64,000 nt of DNA. It comes from Molossus alvarezi. Lineage: Eukaryota > Chordata > Mammalia > Chiroptera > Molossidae. The notes below the pieces were generated by a model that ran no database searches, was not told the DNA's origin, and saw only the letters and a program-made list of their open reading frames with translations. This document shows, piece after piece, positions 33,911 to 45,000 of this stretch. The stretch spans positions 35,653,488 to 35,717,487 of the forward strand of contig CM073898.1 of the NCBI GenBank assembly GCA_037176705.1. The letters run 5' to 3'. Both the position numbers and the translations under genes were made by a program. How positions within the stretch are numbered: the first letter of the stretch is position 1; each line of letters starts with the position of its first letter.

Positions 33911-34667
33911 TACTGTACAGCTGGAAAGTTAACCACCTTTCAAAGATTCCCTTGATATTAATTCTTCACATGACCAAGGTTTTACTAAACTCACAGAAGT
34001 AGGAAATAGGCAGCGTGAGTGGGCCACTACAGAAGTGGAGTTTCTCTGTCTCTGTTGTAATTACCTATTCTATAGGTTGTAGTTAAGGAGGGAAATGGAT
34101 TGATAGGGATTTTTCTCCCTCTCACCCTTTTCTTCTGGATCATGGAGTTTAAAAGGTTGTAACAAACCATTTAAAGTACATGATTAAGTTTGTATACTGT
34201 GAACAGAAATTTATCATAATTTCTTTAAATATACCATTTTTAAAAATTGTGTTTATTCTGTTTTGTGACCAATGTTTTCCCCAGAAATATCACCAAGTTT
34301 TAAATGCATAAAGGAGAAAACATTTTATTGTAGACAAATTTTATTTAGAACGACTTGAGTTCTAAATAACGTATAATGAACATCCTTTCTTAAGTAAAAT
34401 TTGGACAGCTTAAACACTTATATGTATTTATATTTTAAAGTGCCATAAAGACTTCTGAATATTTAGGAAAAAATAAATCGAAGGGGCCAACCAGAGGAAA
34501 TGTACTCTCCAAAGTCTTGTCTGGAAAACAGAAGGCGGATCATCGTCCACGGCAACCAAAGGAAGATGGACAAAGGTCATGTTTGCACCAAGGAATCTTC
34601 AGTCTGTTGAAAGTTTGAATGTTAGTTCATCCCTTCTTTACTTAATCCTGTCTGTTAACTATAATAT
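33911..34667. other. Unassigned AT-rich DNA, no gene seen
   Basis: A CpG-containing patch at 34480-34560 (GGCGGATCATCGTCCACGGC at 34534-34553) stands out; no element recognised. Confidence 0.4.
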
Positions 34668-34678
34668 GGATATTTTAA

Positions 34679-35837
34679 TAAATTTATTGGGGTGACATTG
34701 GTTGATAAAATTAGTTTTCAGGTGTACAATACTAATACATCATCTATATATTGCATTGTGTGTTTACCACCCAAAGTTAAATCTCTGTCACCATATAGTA
34801 TATTGACCCCCTTTACAATTTATCACCTCCTTCCCACCTCACTTTCCCTCTGGTATCCATACTATTGTCTGTGTCTATGAATTTTGGTTGCTTGTTTGTT
34901 CATTTGTTGTTTCCAGTTTTATATCCCACATATGAGTGAAATCATATGGTTCTTGATGTTTTCTGTCTGACTTATTCACTTCACATAATATGCTCAAGAT
35001 CCATCCATGTTGTAAATGCCAGTATTTCACCTTTTCTTTAGCTGATTAGTATTCCAGTGTATATATGTACCATGACTTCTTTATCCACTCATCTGTGAAA
35101 GGACACTTTGGTGGTTTCCTTGTCTTAATCACTGTGAATAAGCTGCAATAAACATAGGGGTACATATTCCCTTATGAATGAATGATTTTAATTTTTTATG
35201 TGGATACCCCAAAGAAGGGTTGCTGGGTCATATGGTAACTCTATTCTTATTTTTTGTAGGAACCTCAATACTCTTTTTAGTGGTTATACCAGTTTACATT
35301 ACCAGGAGGAGTGAACGAGGGTTCCTTTTTCTCCACAACCTCTCCAATACTTGTTATTACTTGTCTTGTTGATGACAGCCATTCTAACAGGTGTGAGGTG
35401 GTACCTCACTGTTGTTTTGATTTGCAATTCCCTTATAGCTAGTAAAGTTGAACATCTTTTGATATATCTTGTGGTGATATGTATATCTTCTTGGGAGAAG
35501 TGTCTATTCAGGTCCTCTGCCCATTTTTTAATTAGACTTTGTTTTTGTATTGTTGAATTGCATGAGTTGTTTTTTTAAATATTTTAATCCCTTATCAAAG
35601 ATGCCGTTTGCAAATATCTTCCTCCATTTGGTTGGTTGCTTTTTTTTATTGACAATTTATTTGCTGTGAAGCTTTTTTGCTTTCCCTTCTTTTGCCTTTG
35701 AAGTAAAATTCATAAAATCCTCTCTAAGACCAAGGTCCATATGTTTAGTATCTACATTTTCTTCTATTTAGTGTATTGTTTCAGGTCTTATATTTAGGTA
35801 TTTGACCCATTTTGAATTAGTTTTTGTGTTGGGTGAC
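34679..35837 (-). mobile_element. L1 3' half (ORF2 C-terminus and 3' UTR), antisense
   Basis: On the plus strand it reads as the complement of L1: GGTGTACAATACTAATACAT (3' untranslated region), CAAGATCCATCCATGTTGTA, ATTCCAGTGTATATATGTAC, GCTGGGTCATATGGTAACTC, ACCTCTCCAATACTTGTTAT, AGGTGTGAGGTGGTACCTCA, GCCCATTTTTTAATTAGACT. These are the antisense of the ORF2 C-terminal region. It joins head to head with the segment at 35838-36632. Probable target duplication ggatattttaa (34668-34678) and ggacattttaa (36633-36643). Confidence 0.85.
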
Positions 35838-36632
35838 AAATAGCAGAGCAATCAAGCAAGAGAAAGAAATAAAAGGCATACAAATTAGAATTGAAGAAAA
35901 ATTTGATGACAAGATTCTTTATATAGAAAACCCTAAAGACTCCACTAAAAATCTATTAGAAACAACAAACAAATACAGTAAAGTAGCAGGATACAAAGTC
36001 AATGTACAGAAGTCTAATTTTACTCCTGTATAGACTAACAATGAAATAAAAATTTTAAAAAAAGAAAATTTCTTTGCAACTGCAAAAATAAGAATAAAAT
36101 ACCTAGGAGTAAACTTAGCAGAGCACTTAAAGACCTTTACATTGAAAACAGTAAGTGATCATTAAAACAAATTAGACGCAAAGAAATGGAAAAATATTAG
36201 GTATTATGAATTGGAAGATTCAACATAGTTAAAATTGCCATATTACCCAAAGCAATCTACAAATTTAACACAATCACTCTCTAAATCCCAATGGTATTTT
36301 TTTAAAGAAATAGAACCAAAAATCATCAGCGTTGTATGGAACCAAAAAAGGTCCCAAATAGCCAAAGCAATCCAGAGATAAAAGTACAAAGCCAGAGATA
36401 TCACACTTCAAATTGTACTACAAGGCAACTATAGTCAAAACAGCATGGTATTGGCAGAAAAACAAATAGACCAATGGAACAGAAATGAGAAAGCAAAACT
36501 AAACCCATATGTATATGGTCAAATTATCTTTGAAATGGAGCCAAAAACATCTAATGGAGAATAGAATGCCACTTCAATAAATAGTGCTGGGAAAATCGAA
36601 AAAAACACATGCAAAAAGAGTGAGAGTAATAC
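35838..36632 (+). mobile_element. Inverted 5' segment of the same L1 (twin priming)
   Basis: The plus-strand frame at 35824-36033 reads [17 protein letters not shown] and [15 protein letters not shown], the part of L1 ORF2 just after the reverse-transcriptase core. Further on, nucleotides still follow ORF2 (CTACAAGGCAACTATAGTCA, AACAGCATGGTATTGGCAGA, AAATAGTGCTGGGAAAAT). Its far end stops close to where the antisense half begins in L1 coordinates, so the two halves make up one truncated L1 whose upstream part is flipped. Confidence 0.8.
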
Positions 36633-36666
36633 GGACATTTTAAATCAGGTATTCAATTCACAAACA

Positions 36667-36776
36667 TGAATAAGTTTATTAGACACAGACAATATTGATA
36701 GGTAATAAATAGTTACAAATACACACGCGTGCACACACACACACACACACACAAAGAAAATGCTACAATCAGGTAT
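36667..36776 (+). repeat. Inverted repeat, left arm (110 bp)
   Basis: From TGAATAAGTTTATTAGACAC through a (CA)n run to GCTACAATCAGGTAT. The reverse complement is present at 37535-37642. Outside the CA run the arms differ by one transition (gttac here, gtcac there) and a small change at the CA/AAG border. Arm 1 has CGCGTG inside the CA run. Confidence 0.9.
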
Positions 36777-37534
36777 ATTTTAGCTGTGTTGGAATAAATG
36801 TTCTCATTCCAAAACTAAGGTCTCCTATACTAGCTAGAATGTTACTGCAAATAGGATATTGAAATGGCCTGGAGCCATATCCCATGCAGCATCCAAGAAA
36901 AATCTTTCACATTAAAATTGCCTTTTATATTAATGGATGTGCTAAAAGGATTTGCATTCATTTATTCACAAATCATATTGTTTTAATACTTTAGAGATAA
37001 TGGATTGCATTCACCCTTATTATGTTTGATTCTAACAGATTTTCAAAAAGGAATTTTGGCTGGACACAACTTAGATAAACGCTATTAAGTATATGATTAC
37101 AGGAGAATATGAATGTTGAGGTCTTAGAATATGCCTGGCACATATTAAACTGCTCCATTAGAAATTATTAATGTTATTATTAGAAAATAAATCTACAGTA
37201 AAATGCTACTGATGACAGAGAAATATTTTAATTTCCTAAAGGTAAATTAGAGGTATTTCAAAGTTTTTTACAGATTTTCTACAATACTTAAACCTACCAC
37301 AATAATGTTAACCTCCTCAAAACAAGGATCTTGGTTTGCACACATAGTCCATTATCAATTCAATACTTATTTATACAATCCATTGAGAAAGGAATGAATA
37401 AAATTCAGTTAGCCAAGTGTTAGAAACTATAGTTCTTAAAACATATTTAGTAGACAACAGTGAATACAAAAATGTGCTTACACTAGTAATGATAGCAAGT
37501 TCTTCCCAGAAAATTGAAATTAAAATAGACCAAG
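36777..37534. other. 758-bp spacer between inverted repeat arms
   Basis: AT-rich, no open frame above 60 codons and no transposase trace. A MIR-like tail (ATGCCTGGCACATATTAAAC at 37131-37150) lies in the middle. Confidence 0.6.
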
Positions 37535-37551
37535 ATACCTGATTGTAGCAT

Positions 37552-37590
<39 letters not shown>

Positions 37591-37642
37591 TTGTGACTAT
37601 TTATTACCTATCAATATTGTCTGTGTCTAATAAACTTATTCA
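37535..37642 (-). repeat. Inverted repeat, right arm (108 bp)
   Basis: ATACCTGATTGTAGCATTTT, CTG(TG)n over 37556-37588, then ACTATTTATTACCTATCAAT and GTCTAATAAACTTATTCA. It is the reverse complement of 36667-36776. Confidence 0.9.
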
Positions 37643-38179
37643 ATATCTTGTTGAAAAAAATAGTCTGTAAAAATAATTTACAGTGATAGCTTAGCTATTG
37701 TAGCAGGGTATGCTTCAAAATGCTTTAACTTGAATAAGACTAAAACTTTCCTCAAGCATGCCTGCAGATCCCCATCACTGGTATTATTCCTCTGTGCAAG
37801 TTGCTGGCATAATACTCAAGAGTTGAAGTAGGAAGGCAAGAACTACATTACCTAGGTCATTCATTAACCCATGTTACTTTATCATTTTTGATCCACCATA
37901 ATCACTCTCACTTATTCATTTATTTATTCAATAAATATTCGAGTTCATATTATGTGCCATACACATATTCAAGAGTGGATATTCAAAAGTAAGCTTTACA
38001 GAGACAACACTTACCTTCTTTCCGCTAAGTTTAGAATGAAGGCTCATTGGGAATGAGGACATTTACAAAGGGGCTGAAGAATTAGGGTGGAGTAAGAGAG
38101 AAAACAAGTAATGCTTATCACACCTGGCATATGTCACAAGCACAGTGCTTGGCACTCCTTCTTCAGAGACCTTCCTCTC
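37643..38179. other. Unassigned DNA with an old repeat trace
   Basis: 37915-38060 shows TTTATTCAATAAATATTCGA and CATATTATGTGCCATACACA, the ancient 'ttattcaacaaatatttattgagc..tatgtgcca' motif. Otherwise unrecognised. Confidence 0.4.
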
Positions 38180-39170
38180 AAAAAAATGACCCCTCCAGTC
38201 ACTCAAATACTCAGGTCAACCATTTTCAACTCATCCCTCATTCTTCTCTTTCATTCCCACCCTACGAGATAAACCATCAGCAAATTCTATCAGCTCTACT
38301 ATGAAAATATATACTAACAAGAACCAGTTCTTCCACCTCCTCCACTACCACTCCAGTCCACCGCCACATCTGCCTAATACAATGGTTCTTTTTACACTCT
38401 CTTGTGCACTTACAATCTGTTCTCTAGAGAGTGGTTGAAACTGAAATAATATTACTCCATTTCTCAAATACTTCACTGGTGTGTTCTTGAATTCAAAATA
38501 AAACTTAAATTTCATGTTGTGGCCTGTCAAGTCCTATGTAATCTGGCGCCCATTTACCACGCCAGTCTCTCTCTGACTTCACATTTCTCAGTGTGCGTTC
38601 AATCACCACGCATTCTCACTCAAATGTCATCTTCTCAGAAGGCCTGATGTGATCACCCTATAAAATAATAATATCCTTTATCCATTCTCTATGCCCATAT
38701 CCTGCTTTAATTTTCTTCAAAACACTTGCCATTTTCTGATATAATATTACATTACATAATATCTCTATTGCTTTATCAACCTGCTTCACCACCTGCACAT
38801 ATCCATAAGAGCAGGTTTTGTCTTTACATGACTCAGCATCTCTAATAGTACTCAGTATATTAACAAGACCTAAGGAAAAAAAAATTTAATATATTTTTTA
38901 AATATATTTTAATATATTTTTAATTTTTTAATATATTTTTAATATATTTTTTCTTTACTGATTTGAGAGAGAGAGGAAGGGAAAGGGAGAAAGAGAGAGA
39001 ACACTGATTGGCTGCCTCATACATGCCCCCCACTGGGGATTTGGCCCACAACCTGGGCATGTGCCCTGACCAGAAATCGAACCAGCGACCTATTGGTGCA
39101 TGGATCAACATTCAACCACTAAGCCACACTGGCCAGGTGAAAAACATTTTTTGAAAGAATGAAATACTTC
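38180..39170 (+). mobile_element. L2 (LINE2) 3' region, split by a SINE
   Basis: AACAATCTGTTCTCTAGAGA-like text, then GTCAAGTCCTATGTAATCTG, GCCAGTCTCTCTCTGACTTC, CTCAAATGTCATCTTCTCAG, AAGGCCTGATGTGATCACCC, TTCAAAACACTTGCCATTTT and CATAAGAGCAGGTTTTGTCT give the L2 order through its 3' untranslated region. The L2 end TTGAAAGAATGAAATAC lies beyond the SINE at 38941-39137. Confidence 0.75.
38941..39137 (-). mobile_element. Ves-type SINE, short subtype, antisense, in L2
   Basis: Minus strand: CTGGCCAGTGTGGCTTAGTG, box B GGTTCGATTTC, GGCACATGCCCAGGTTGTGG, TC body. To its left is a 65-bp run of ATATTTTTAA units (about 38881-38945), probably grown from the SINE tail. Confidence 0.9.
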
Positions 39171-39260
39171 ATTCATTCCTTATATTCTCTGAAGTTGCTA
39201 ATATTGTTACTATTTTATAGACAAAACAGTAAGGTGCAAAGACATGTTTCAGTTATTTTT

Positions 39261-39501
39261 TTTTTTTTCCATTTTTTTTTTTGTTGTTGTTCAGGTAGAG
39301 TGGGAGGGAGAGAGAGGAACAGAGAGAGAGAGAGAGAGAAACATCGATGTGAAAGTAACACATCGAGTGGCTGCCACCCGCACAACCGACCAGGGCCGGG
39401 GACAAACTGCAACCGAGGTACATGCCCTTAGCGGGAACCGAACCCGGGTCTCTCAGGACCGTAGGCCGACGCTCTAACCGCTGAACCAAACTGGCCAGGG
39501 C
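39261..39501 (-). mobile_element. Ves-type SINE, young subtype, antisense
   Basis: Minus strand: GCCCTGGCCAGTTTGGTTCA, GCGGTTAGAGCGTCGGCCTA, box B GGGTTCGGTTCCCG, GTGGCAGCCACTCGATGTG, TC run; the tail is replaced by T/TTG runs on the plus strand. Flanks tgtttcagttattttt (39245-39260) and tgttttagttattttt (39502-39517) are a 16-bp duplication with one mismatch. Three overlapping frames are shadows. Confidence 0.95.
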
Positions 39502-39517
39502 TGTTTTAGTTATTTTT

Positions 39518-41299
39518 GAAAACAGATAAAAGGATCCTGGAAATGAGCTCTATGCTTGAGGGCTAGAAACCTAATACAAGACTGAAACAATGAGGAAGGA
39601 AATAGAGGTTTTTGTTTGTTTTTTAATTTACTAATTTCTTTCATTTTAATATTGCAAATAAATACTTTGGTGGGAAAAGTACCTTAATTCTGTAAACTCA
39701 ATTTGCTTTGTTAATTTCAAATGAAAATTAAGGACTAAAAACAATGGTCATTATTTACAAAAGATAAGAAATGATCGAAAGCATACAGTGGTCACTAAAT
39801 TACTCCTCCAGTTTTCTGTTCCCCCATCAGACACAGGCCTAGCTCCTGGTACAAGTTAGTTCAGGCATAATTTATAATTTAAAAGTAGAGCACAGAGCAA
39901 TGGAGTTGGATCTTGCACAGATGCAAGAGCTTACAGCCAAAAGATCACTAGAAAGTGGTATGATGGCTAAAGAGGATTATAATGTCTTTCCTGATTTAGT
40001 GGATCAGCAGGTTTTGTGTTTTGTTTGAGCATATCTTCAGGGCTGAGTGAATGCTTTATATACTAAACAAATTAAAGCTCAGATCAAGTTTACTGCTTCC
40101 ATATGGTTCCAACCACATATACACAATAGCAGATTTAGTGGGAAGAAAAAGAAAAAAGTAAGTTGTCTTCCTAGAAAAGAAAACTGTGTTACTAGAACTT
40201 TAATGAGCAAAAATTCAAAAAATTCTGCAAGCCAGAGCAATAATAATAATAATAAACCTCAGAACATCATTTTGTTGGTACCTTTCCAAAACAGCAATTT
40301 GATAAAAAAGCATCTGCAAGTCTTTTATCTGCAAACTTAATTTCATTACTGCACTGTAGTGGACTTAAAATAAAAAAATAAAAAAAATAAAAAAAACAGA
40401 TCCACACATCTATTAAAAGTGTAATGAATGAATCACTTAGGCTTTGAACTCCTACACCACTTTTAGTGAGTTACCCTAAAGGGAGATCAATTAAGCATAC
40501 TTTTTTCCTTCTTCTTTTCAAATGATACTCTCAGACACAACACTTAAACTTAATTTGATCAAAATTTAGGCATAACAAACACTATTAAAAATAAACAAAC
40601 TCTCCCCCACTCAAGGCATTGTTTAATATAGGTAACATTCTTATTTAATACTTGATATGAAAAAATAACATTTTATATTTAATGGCATTTCTTAACTGTT
40701 GTCTGATAGAATACACTAAAAAACTTCTATGACACAATCAGAAGCATTATTAAAATGCCGTGTTTCTAGGAAAGTACTCTTTTCATCAATGCCATGCTTT
40801 CCTAAGAAAATAGAATCTTATTCCATATTGTGAGGATTTTGATTTATTTGCTGTTGTGCATCATTGCTTTTGTGTTCCAAAATACAAAGAGATTCCTATG
40901 ATGATGAATTTATTAACATGACTTTCTTTAAGAAAAGCTCAATTATTTTGCAGTGTGTATAAAGTGCTTAGGTATGAACCTAAAAGTCTTTTATATTTAC
41001 CCAGTAAGGAAGTTTCCCAATCAGGTCAGAAAGGGGGTAAGAATTCTCTATTAATGTAACTGAAATAGAACAAAAGAAGATACATCAACAGAAATAGTAC
41101 ATCATATAAGAAGATGTAATGCAATTTTTGAACTGTTACTTTCTTTGCTTCCTGAAAATAGAATGATAGAAATTGTGCTAGGTCCGTGTTCTTGTTCTGG
41201 CTATGAAACGAAGTACGTGGCTTGGAGAATTCTGTAGTTTGTATTTTTCAAAGATATTTTCATTTCTTAGTAAATCCTTCTTCAGTTTATAACAAATTA
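39518..41299. other. Unassigned AT-rich DNA, no gene seen
   Basis: Includes an (AAT)n run at 40238-40254 and an A/T-rich AAATAAAAAA run at about 40366-40396. A 97-codon frame at 40047-40340 is rich in Asn and Lys from these runs and is not supported. Confidence 0.5.
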
Positions 41300-41310
41300 A
41301 TACTGAGTTC

Positions 41311-41531
41311 TCCACCTGCGGTCTGGAGAGGCCCGAGTTCAGTTCCCGCTAAGGGCATGTACTTTGGTTGCAGTTTGTCCCCGGCCCTGGTTGGTCGTGC
41401 GGGTGGCAGCCACTCTATGTGTCCCTTCACATCGATGTTTCTCTCTCTCTCTCTTCCTCTCTCTCCCTCCCACTCTGTCTGTACAAAAAATGGAAAAATG
41501 TCCTCAGATGAGGATTAAAAAAAAAAAAAAA
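41311..41531 (+). mobile_element. Ves-type SINE, young subtype, 5'-truncated
   Basis: Begins at TCCACCTGCGGTCTGGAGAG, lacking the first 45 or so bases with box A, then box B-like GAGTTCAGTTCCCGC, GCCCTGGTTGGTCGTGCGGG, TC run, tail CAAAAAATGGAAAAATGTCC and an A-run. A perfect 11-bp duplication atactgagttc at 41300-41310 and 41532-41542 shows that the truncation happened at insertion. Confidence 0.93.
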
Positions 41532-41542
41532 ATACTGAGTTC

Positions 41543-42696
41543 AAGCATTAATATACAGACTCCTCCAGCTGAAGGAACTGGTGAATTCAATGATCTTTAA
41601 AAAGAAAGAGAAATGGTTTTGCTAATAACTATTCTGGAGTATTCCAAAGTTCTACTCACTTGAGCTTCCGCTATTATATGTAGGCCTCATAAGGCAAAAC
41701 AACATACAAGGAGAGAGGACCTTGAAGGAACTATAAATTCCTGAATAACTGTGATGTACCGAAGTGAAATTATAGTCATTATCTAAGGGACAGCTAGGAT
41801 ACATCCCTAAAATATTATGAAATCTATATTTAACTAATTTACATTATGATTTAACCTGTATTGTACTGTATTAAATACTAAATTAAGGAATATATACCAC
41901 TGATAGCACTATTTTGGGTCATTTTTATATATGACGCTAATTACTAAATATTTCAAAATGAGAAGGAAAATGGTTTAAAATTATGATAGCTATTAAAGCT
42001 TTCCTGAAACTTCCTTTCTAAAAATTAATATCGCACTTAATCAACAAAACATCCTATTTAAAAACTGATTCATTTAGTTATGGTCTACCTCCACATAAGA
42101 TTTTGGATTGTTATACAACACATGGAAGAAATTCTAACTGAAAAAATATACAGACCATCTGTGCAAAAGATAATCAGATAAAAAATAGATGCACTGCAAT
42201 TAGGTTGTGTATTTAGCTCTGAGCTTCCCCCCTACATGGGACAAAATAAAGGTATCTCTTTCTAGCAGAGGGAAGGAAAAAGAACAGAAGAGGAGGGAGG
42301 TTGGGAGGGGAGTTAAGTAAATTGTCTTTCTGCTACCAAACAAGAGGAAACACTATTGCTTTGTAGTTTCAGTTTGTAAATGTGGTTGTTCTTCACTTTT
42401 CTCTGCTTACCATTTCAACCATCATCTTTCAAACTCATTTGAGCTCCTTTTTTACAGAACTGCTAAAAATCAATTTTAATAAATCCCTTTCCTCCCAGCA
42501 TGCCTCCACCTTTTATCGTGAATAAACTATCAGTTCCTGGATTTAAAGAAAACTTGAAAGAAACTCAGTCATTTACCAAGGTTTCTGGAGTTGCAACAAG
42601 GAAGCCCCAGCTCTGGGTGTGCCTAACTCACCCATGGATGGTCAACAGGTATCAGGCAAACTGCTCATAGACCTTCCATAAACAAAGCTTTAGATT

Positions 42697-42699
<3 letters not shown>
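41543..42699. other. Unassigned DNA upstream of a long A tract
   Basis: No repeat recognised. 42520-42699 has a mixed composition (GGAAGCCCCAGCTCTGGGTG at 42601-42620) and leads directly into the A46 tract with CATAAA at 42678-42683. Confidence 0.4.

Positions 42700-42745
<46 letters not shown>
42700..42745 (+). repeat. A46 homopolymer
   Basis: Forty-six consecutive A residues with no SINE or L1 body recognised to the left. The minus-strand frame here with a run of Phe is an artefact of the tract. Confidence 0.95.
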
Positions 42746-42749
<4 letters not shown>

Positions 42750-43812
42750 AGCATAAATAAACAGATTCTGGGTGGAAAAAAAAACCAAAATAAAACAAAG
42801 ACATATGCAGAGCCTAAAAGAACATAGCAGCCACTAAATAAATATTTGCTTACAGCACAGGTTATTTCTGTCTTCAGCTGTTCCTCATTCCCTTCTCTCT
42901 CCCTTTTGGCAGTATTTTGTATTTTCTTTGGGCATGTCATGGACCTAGTTAACATTTTACTGCAAGGCAATATATACATATTTTAAAACATGAACATTTC
43001 ACAAAATTAAGTTTCATGAAAGTAACTTTATAAAGTATGGGCTTTTATAAACTAGCATTTGTTAAAAAGGGATTGGGGAGTACAGCACTCTCCTCTTCTT
43101 TATTTCCCTTACCTACCAATTTCTACATAAATATATTATTTTGAAATGAGAGGGGTCTCAGTAACTGGAATAATCTCTTCTCACCCATGTAAAAGAGCAC
43201 TTTTTTATGCCGAGACAACTGCAAGTTTAGATTAGAATGGAGAGCAGACTTGGTAAGCATGGAAACAAACCAAAGATAGAGGCAAAGTCCTGAAGGATAT
43301 TAATATTAGACGATGGTAAAACCTGATAAATAAATCTTGTCCCCACAAAAAAGGAACATATCGAATAGCCACTAGACTATACATGTTTGCCTATATCTAG
43401 CTATTTAGAAAAATAGTCAACTTTTTATTGTTATATTTTCATTTCTGCACTCCTAGTTTCCTCTGATTACTTTCCTAACTGGATCTACACCCTACACATT
43501 CTTTTGGATTTCACTCTGGTAAATCCTCCTCTCTCATCCTTTTCATCCCAACTTGACAATTAGTTTACCCTAATTCTAATCACTCAGTTCTATGCTTCAC
43601 CTTATTTCCCAAGAACAAATTTACACATTTAGTTGGGTTTCTAGATATGGTGAAAACTAACAATCATCAACACATGTAAATCTACAAGCAGCCATAGACC
43701 TTTCTCACGAGAACCTCAGTCTTTGCATAAATTAGGTCCACAGTTATTATTTCCAATATTTCTTCCACACAAGATCTATAATTGTAGTCACAGTTGTCTT
43801 TCTAAAATTATA
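42746..43812. other. Unassigned AT-rich DNA, no gene seen
   Basis: 43435-43640 is pyrimidine-rich and might be a distant L2 segment; not firm. No gene seen. Confidence 0.45.
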
Positions 43813-43915
43813 CAGTTGACCCTTGAACAACTTGGAGGGTTAGGGACTCCAACCACCAAGTAGGTGAAAATCTGCATATCATTTAAGTCGGCCATCTGCA
43901 TTGGTAGATTCCCAA
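43813..43915 (+). mobile_element. Tigger-group terminal fragment
   Basis: CAGTTGACCCTTGAACAACT preceded by TA, then TGGAGGGTTAGGGACTCCAA, CCACCAAGTAGGTGAAAATC and TGCATATCATTTAAGTCGGC, is the well-known left end of a mammalian Tigger-type element. The other end is missing. Confidence 0.7.
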
Positions 43916-44064
43916 TTACCACATACTTAAAGAAGTTTCATGCCCCATCACACATCTTACAAGACTTATAAAGCTTAGTTTGCAGTCTGTATTTAGTCAC
44001 TTTCACCAACTCTCCTGTATGCACCAGAAATTCTAAACTTTCAGTTCTTTAAATATGAGGCCAA

Positions 44065-45000
44065 TAAGGGGCTAATTTCCAATATATAGAGAGTGCTCAT
44101 ACAACTCAACAAAAGGAAGACAAAGAACCAAATTAAAAATGGGCAGAGGAACTAAATAGATACCTCTCCAAACAGGACATACAAATGGCCAAGAGACATA
44201 TGAAGAAATGCTCAACATCACTAATCATCAGAGAGATGCAAATTAAAACAACAATGAGGTATCACCTCACACCTTTCAGAATGGCCGCCATCAACAAATC
44301 ATCAAACAACAAGTGTTGGCGAGGGTGTGGAGAAAAGGGGACTCTAGTACACTGCTGGTGGGAATGCAGACACTATGGAAAATAATATGGTGTTACCTCA
44401 AAAAATTAAAAATTGAACTTCCATTAGACCCAGTGATCCCACTTCTAGGAATATACCCTAAGAAGCCTGAAACATCAATCAGAAAGAATATATGTACCCC
44501 CATGTTCATAGCAGCACTATTTACAATAGCTAAGATCTGGAAACAGCCAAGTGTCCATCAGTAGACAAATGGATAAAAAAGCAGTGGTATATATACACAA
44601 TGGAGTACTATGCAGCTGTAAGAAAGAAAGATCTCATACCCTTTGAGACTACATGGAGGGACCTGGAAAGTATTATCCTAAGCAAAACAAGCCAAACAGA
44701 GAAAGCCAAGTATCATATGATCTCACTTATTTGTGGAATATAATGAACATAACAGTCTGAGAAATGGGGTAGTCCCAGAGACGTGGAAGTGGGGTACAGA
44801 CTGACAATCCCCAGAAGAGGGGGGTGGGGGAGAGATATACCACAGAACTCATATGCATGTATGCATGAACAATAAACATGGACAACAAAGCCGGGGACAG
44901 GGCAGGGAGGGAGGGGGAGTGGTGAATCAGTGCGGGGGGGGAAGGAGAAACATCTGTAACAAAAATAAATTAATTAATTTTAATAAAAGAAAAAAAGAAT
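44065..45000 (+). mobile_element. 5'-truncated L1 (ORF2 C-terminus and 3' UTR)
   Basis: Starts within ORF2 (ATATATAGAGAGTGCTCATA) and runs through the stop to a G-rich 3' untranslated region (GAGGGGGGTGGGGGAGAG, GGCAGGGAGGGAGGGGGAGT) and AACATCTGTAACAAAAATAA. Flanks aaatatgaggccaa (44051-44064) and aaatatgaagccaa (45001-45014) are a 14-bp duplication with one mismatch. It is better preserved than the other L1 pieces here and belongs to the same 3' family as 22587-22761. Confidence 0.92.
44100..44760 (+). pseudogene. L1 ORF2 C-terminal relic
   Basis: L1 ORF2 makes the endonuclease and reverse transcriptase; only the C-terminal part is here. Frame 44185-44385 reads [31 protein letters not shown] and the Cys-rich [19 protein letters not shown] frame shift near 44375 moves the reading to the frame of 44313-44564: LPLDPVIPLLGIYPKK and MFIAALFTIAKIWKQPS. 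TAG/TGA stops follow. Inactive: no endonuclease, no catalytic domain and at least one frame shift. Confidence 0.88.

Noticed and set aside
36667..37642. Inverted repeat as a confirmed DNA transposon
   Set aside because: No target duplication, no transposase and no known terminal motif; kept only as an unexplained inverted repeat.
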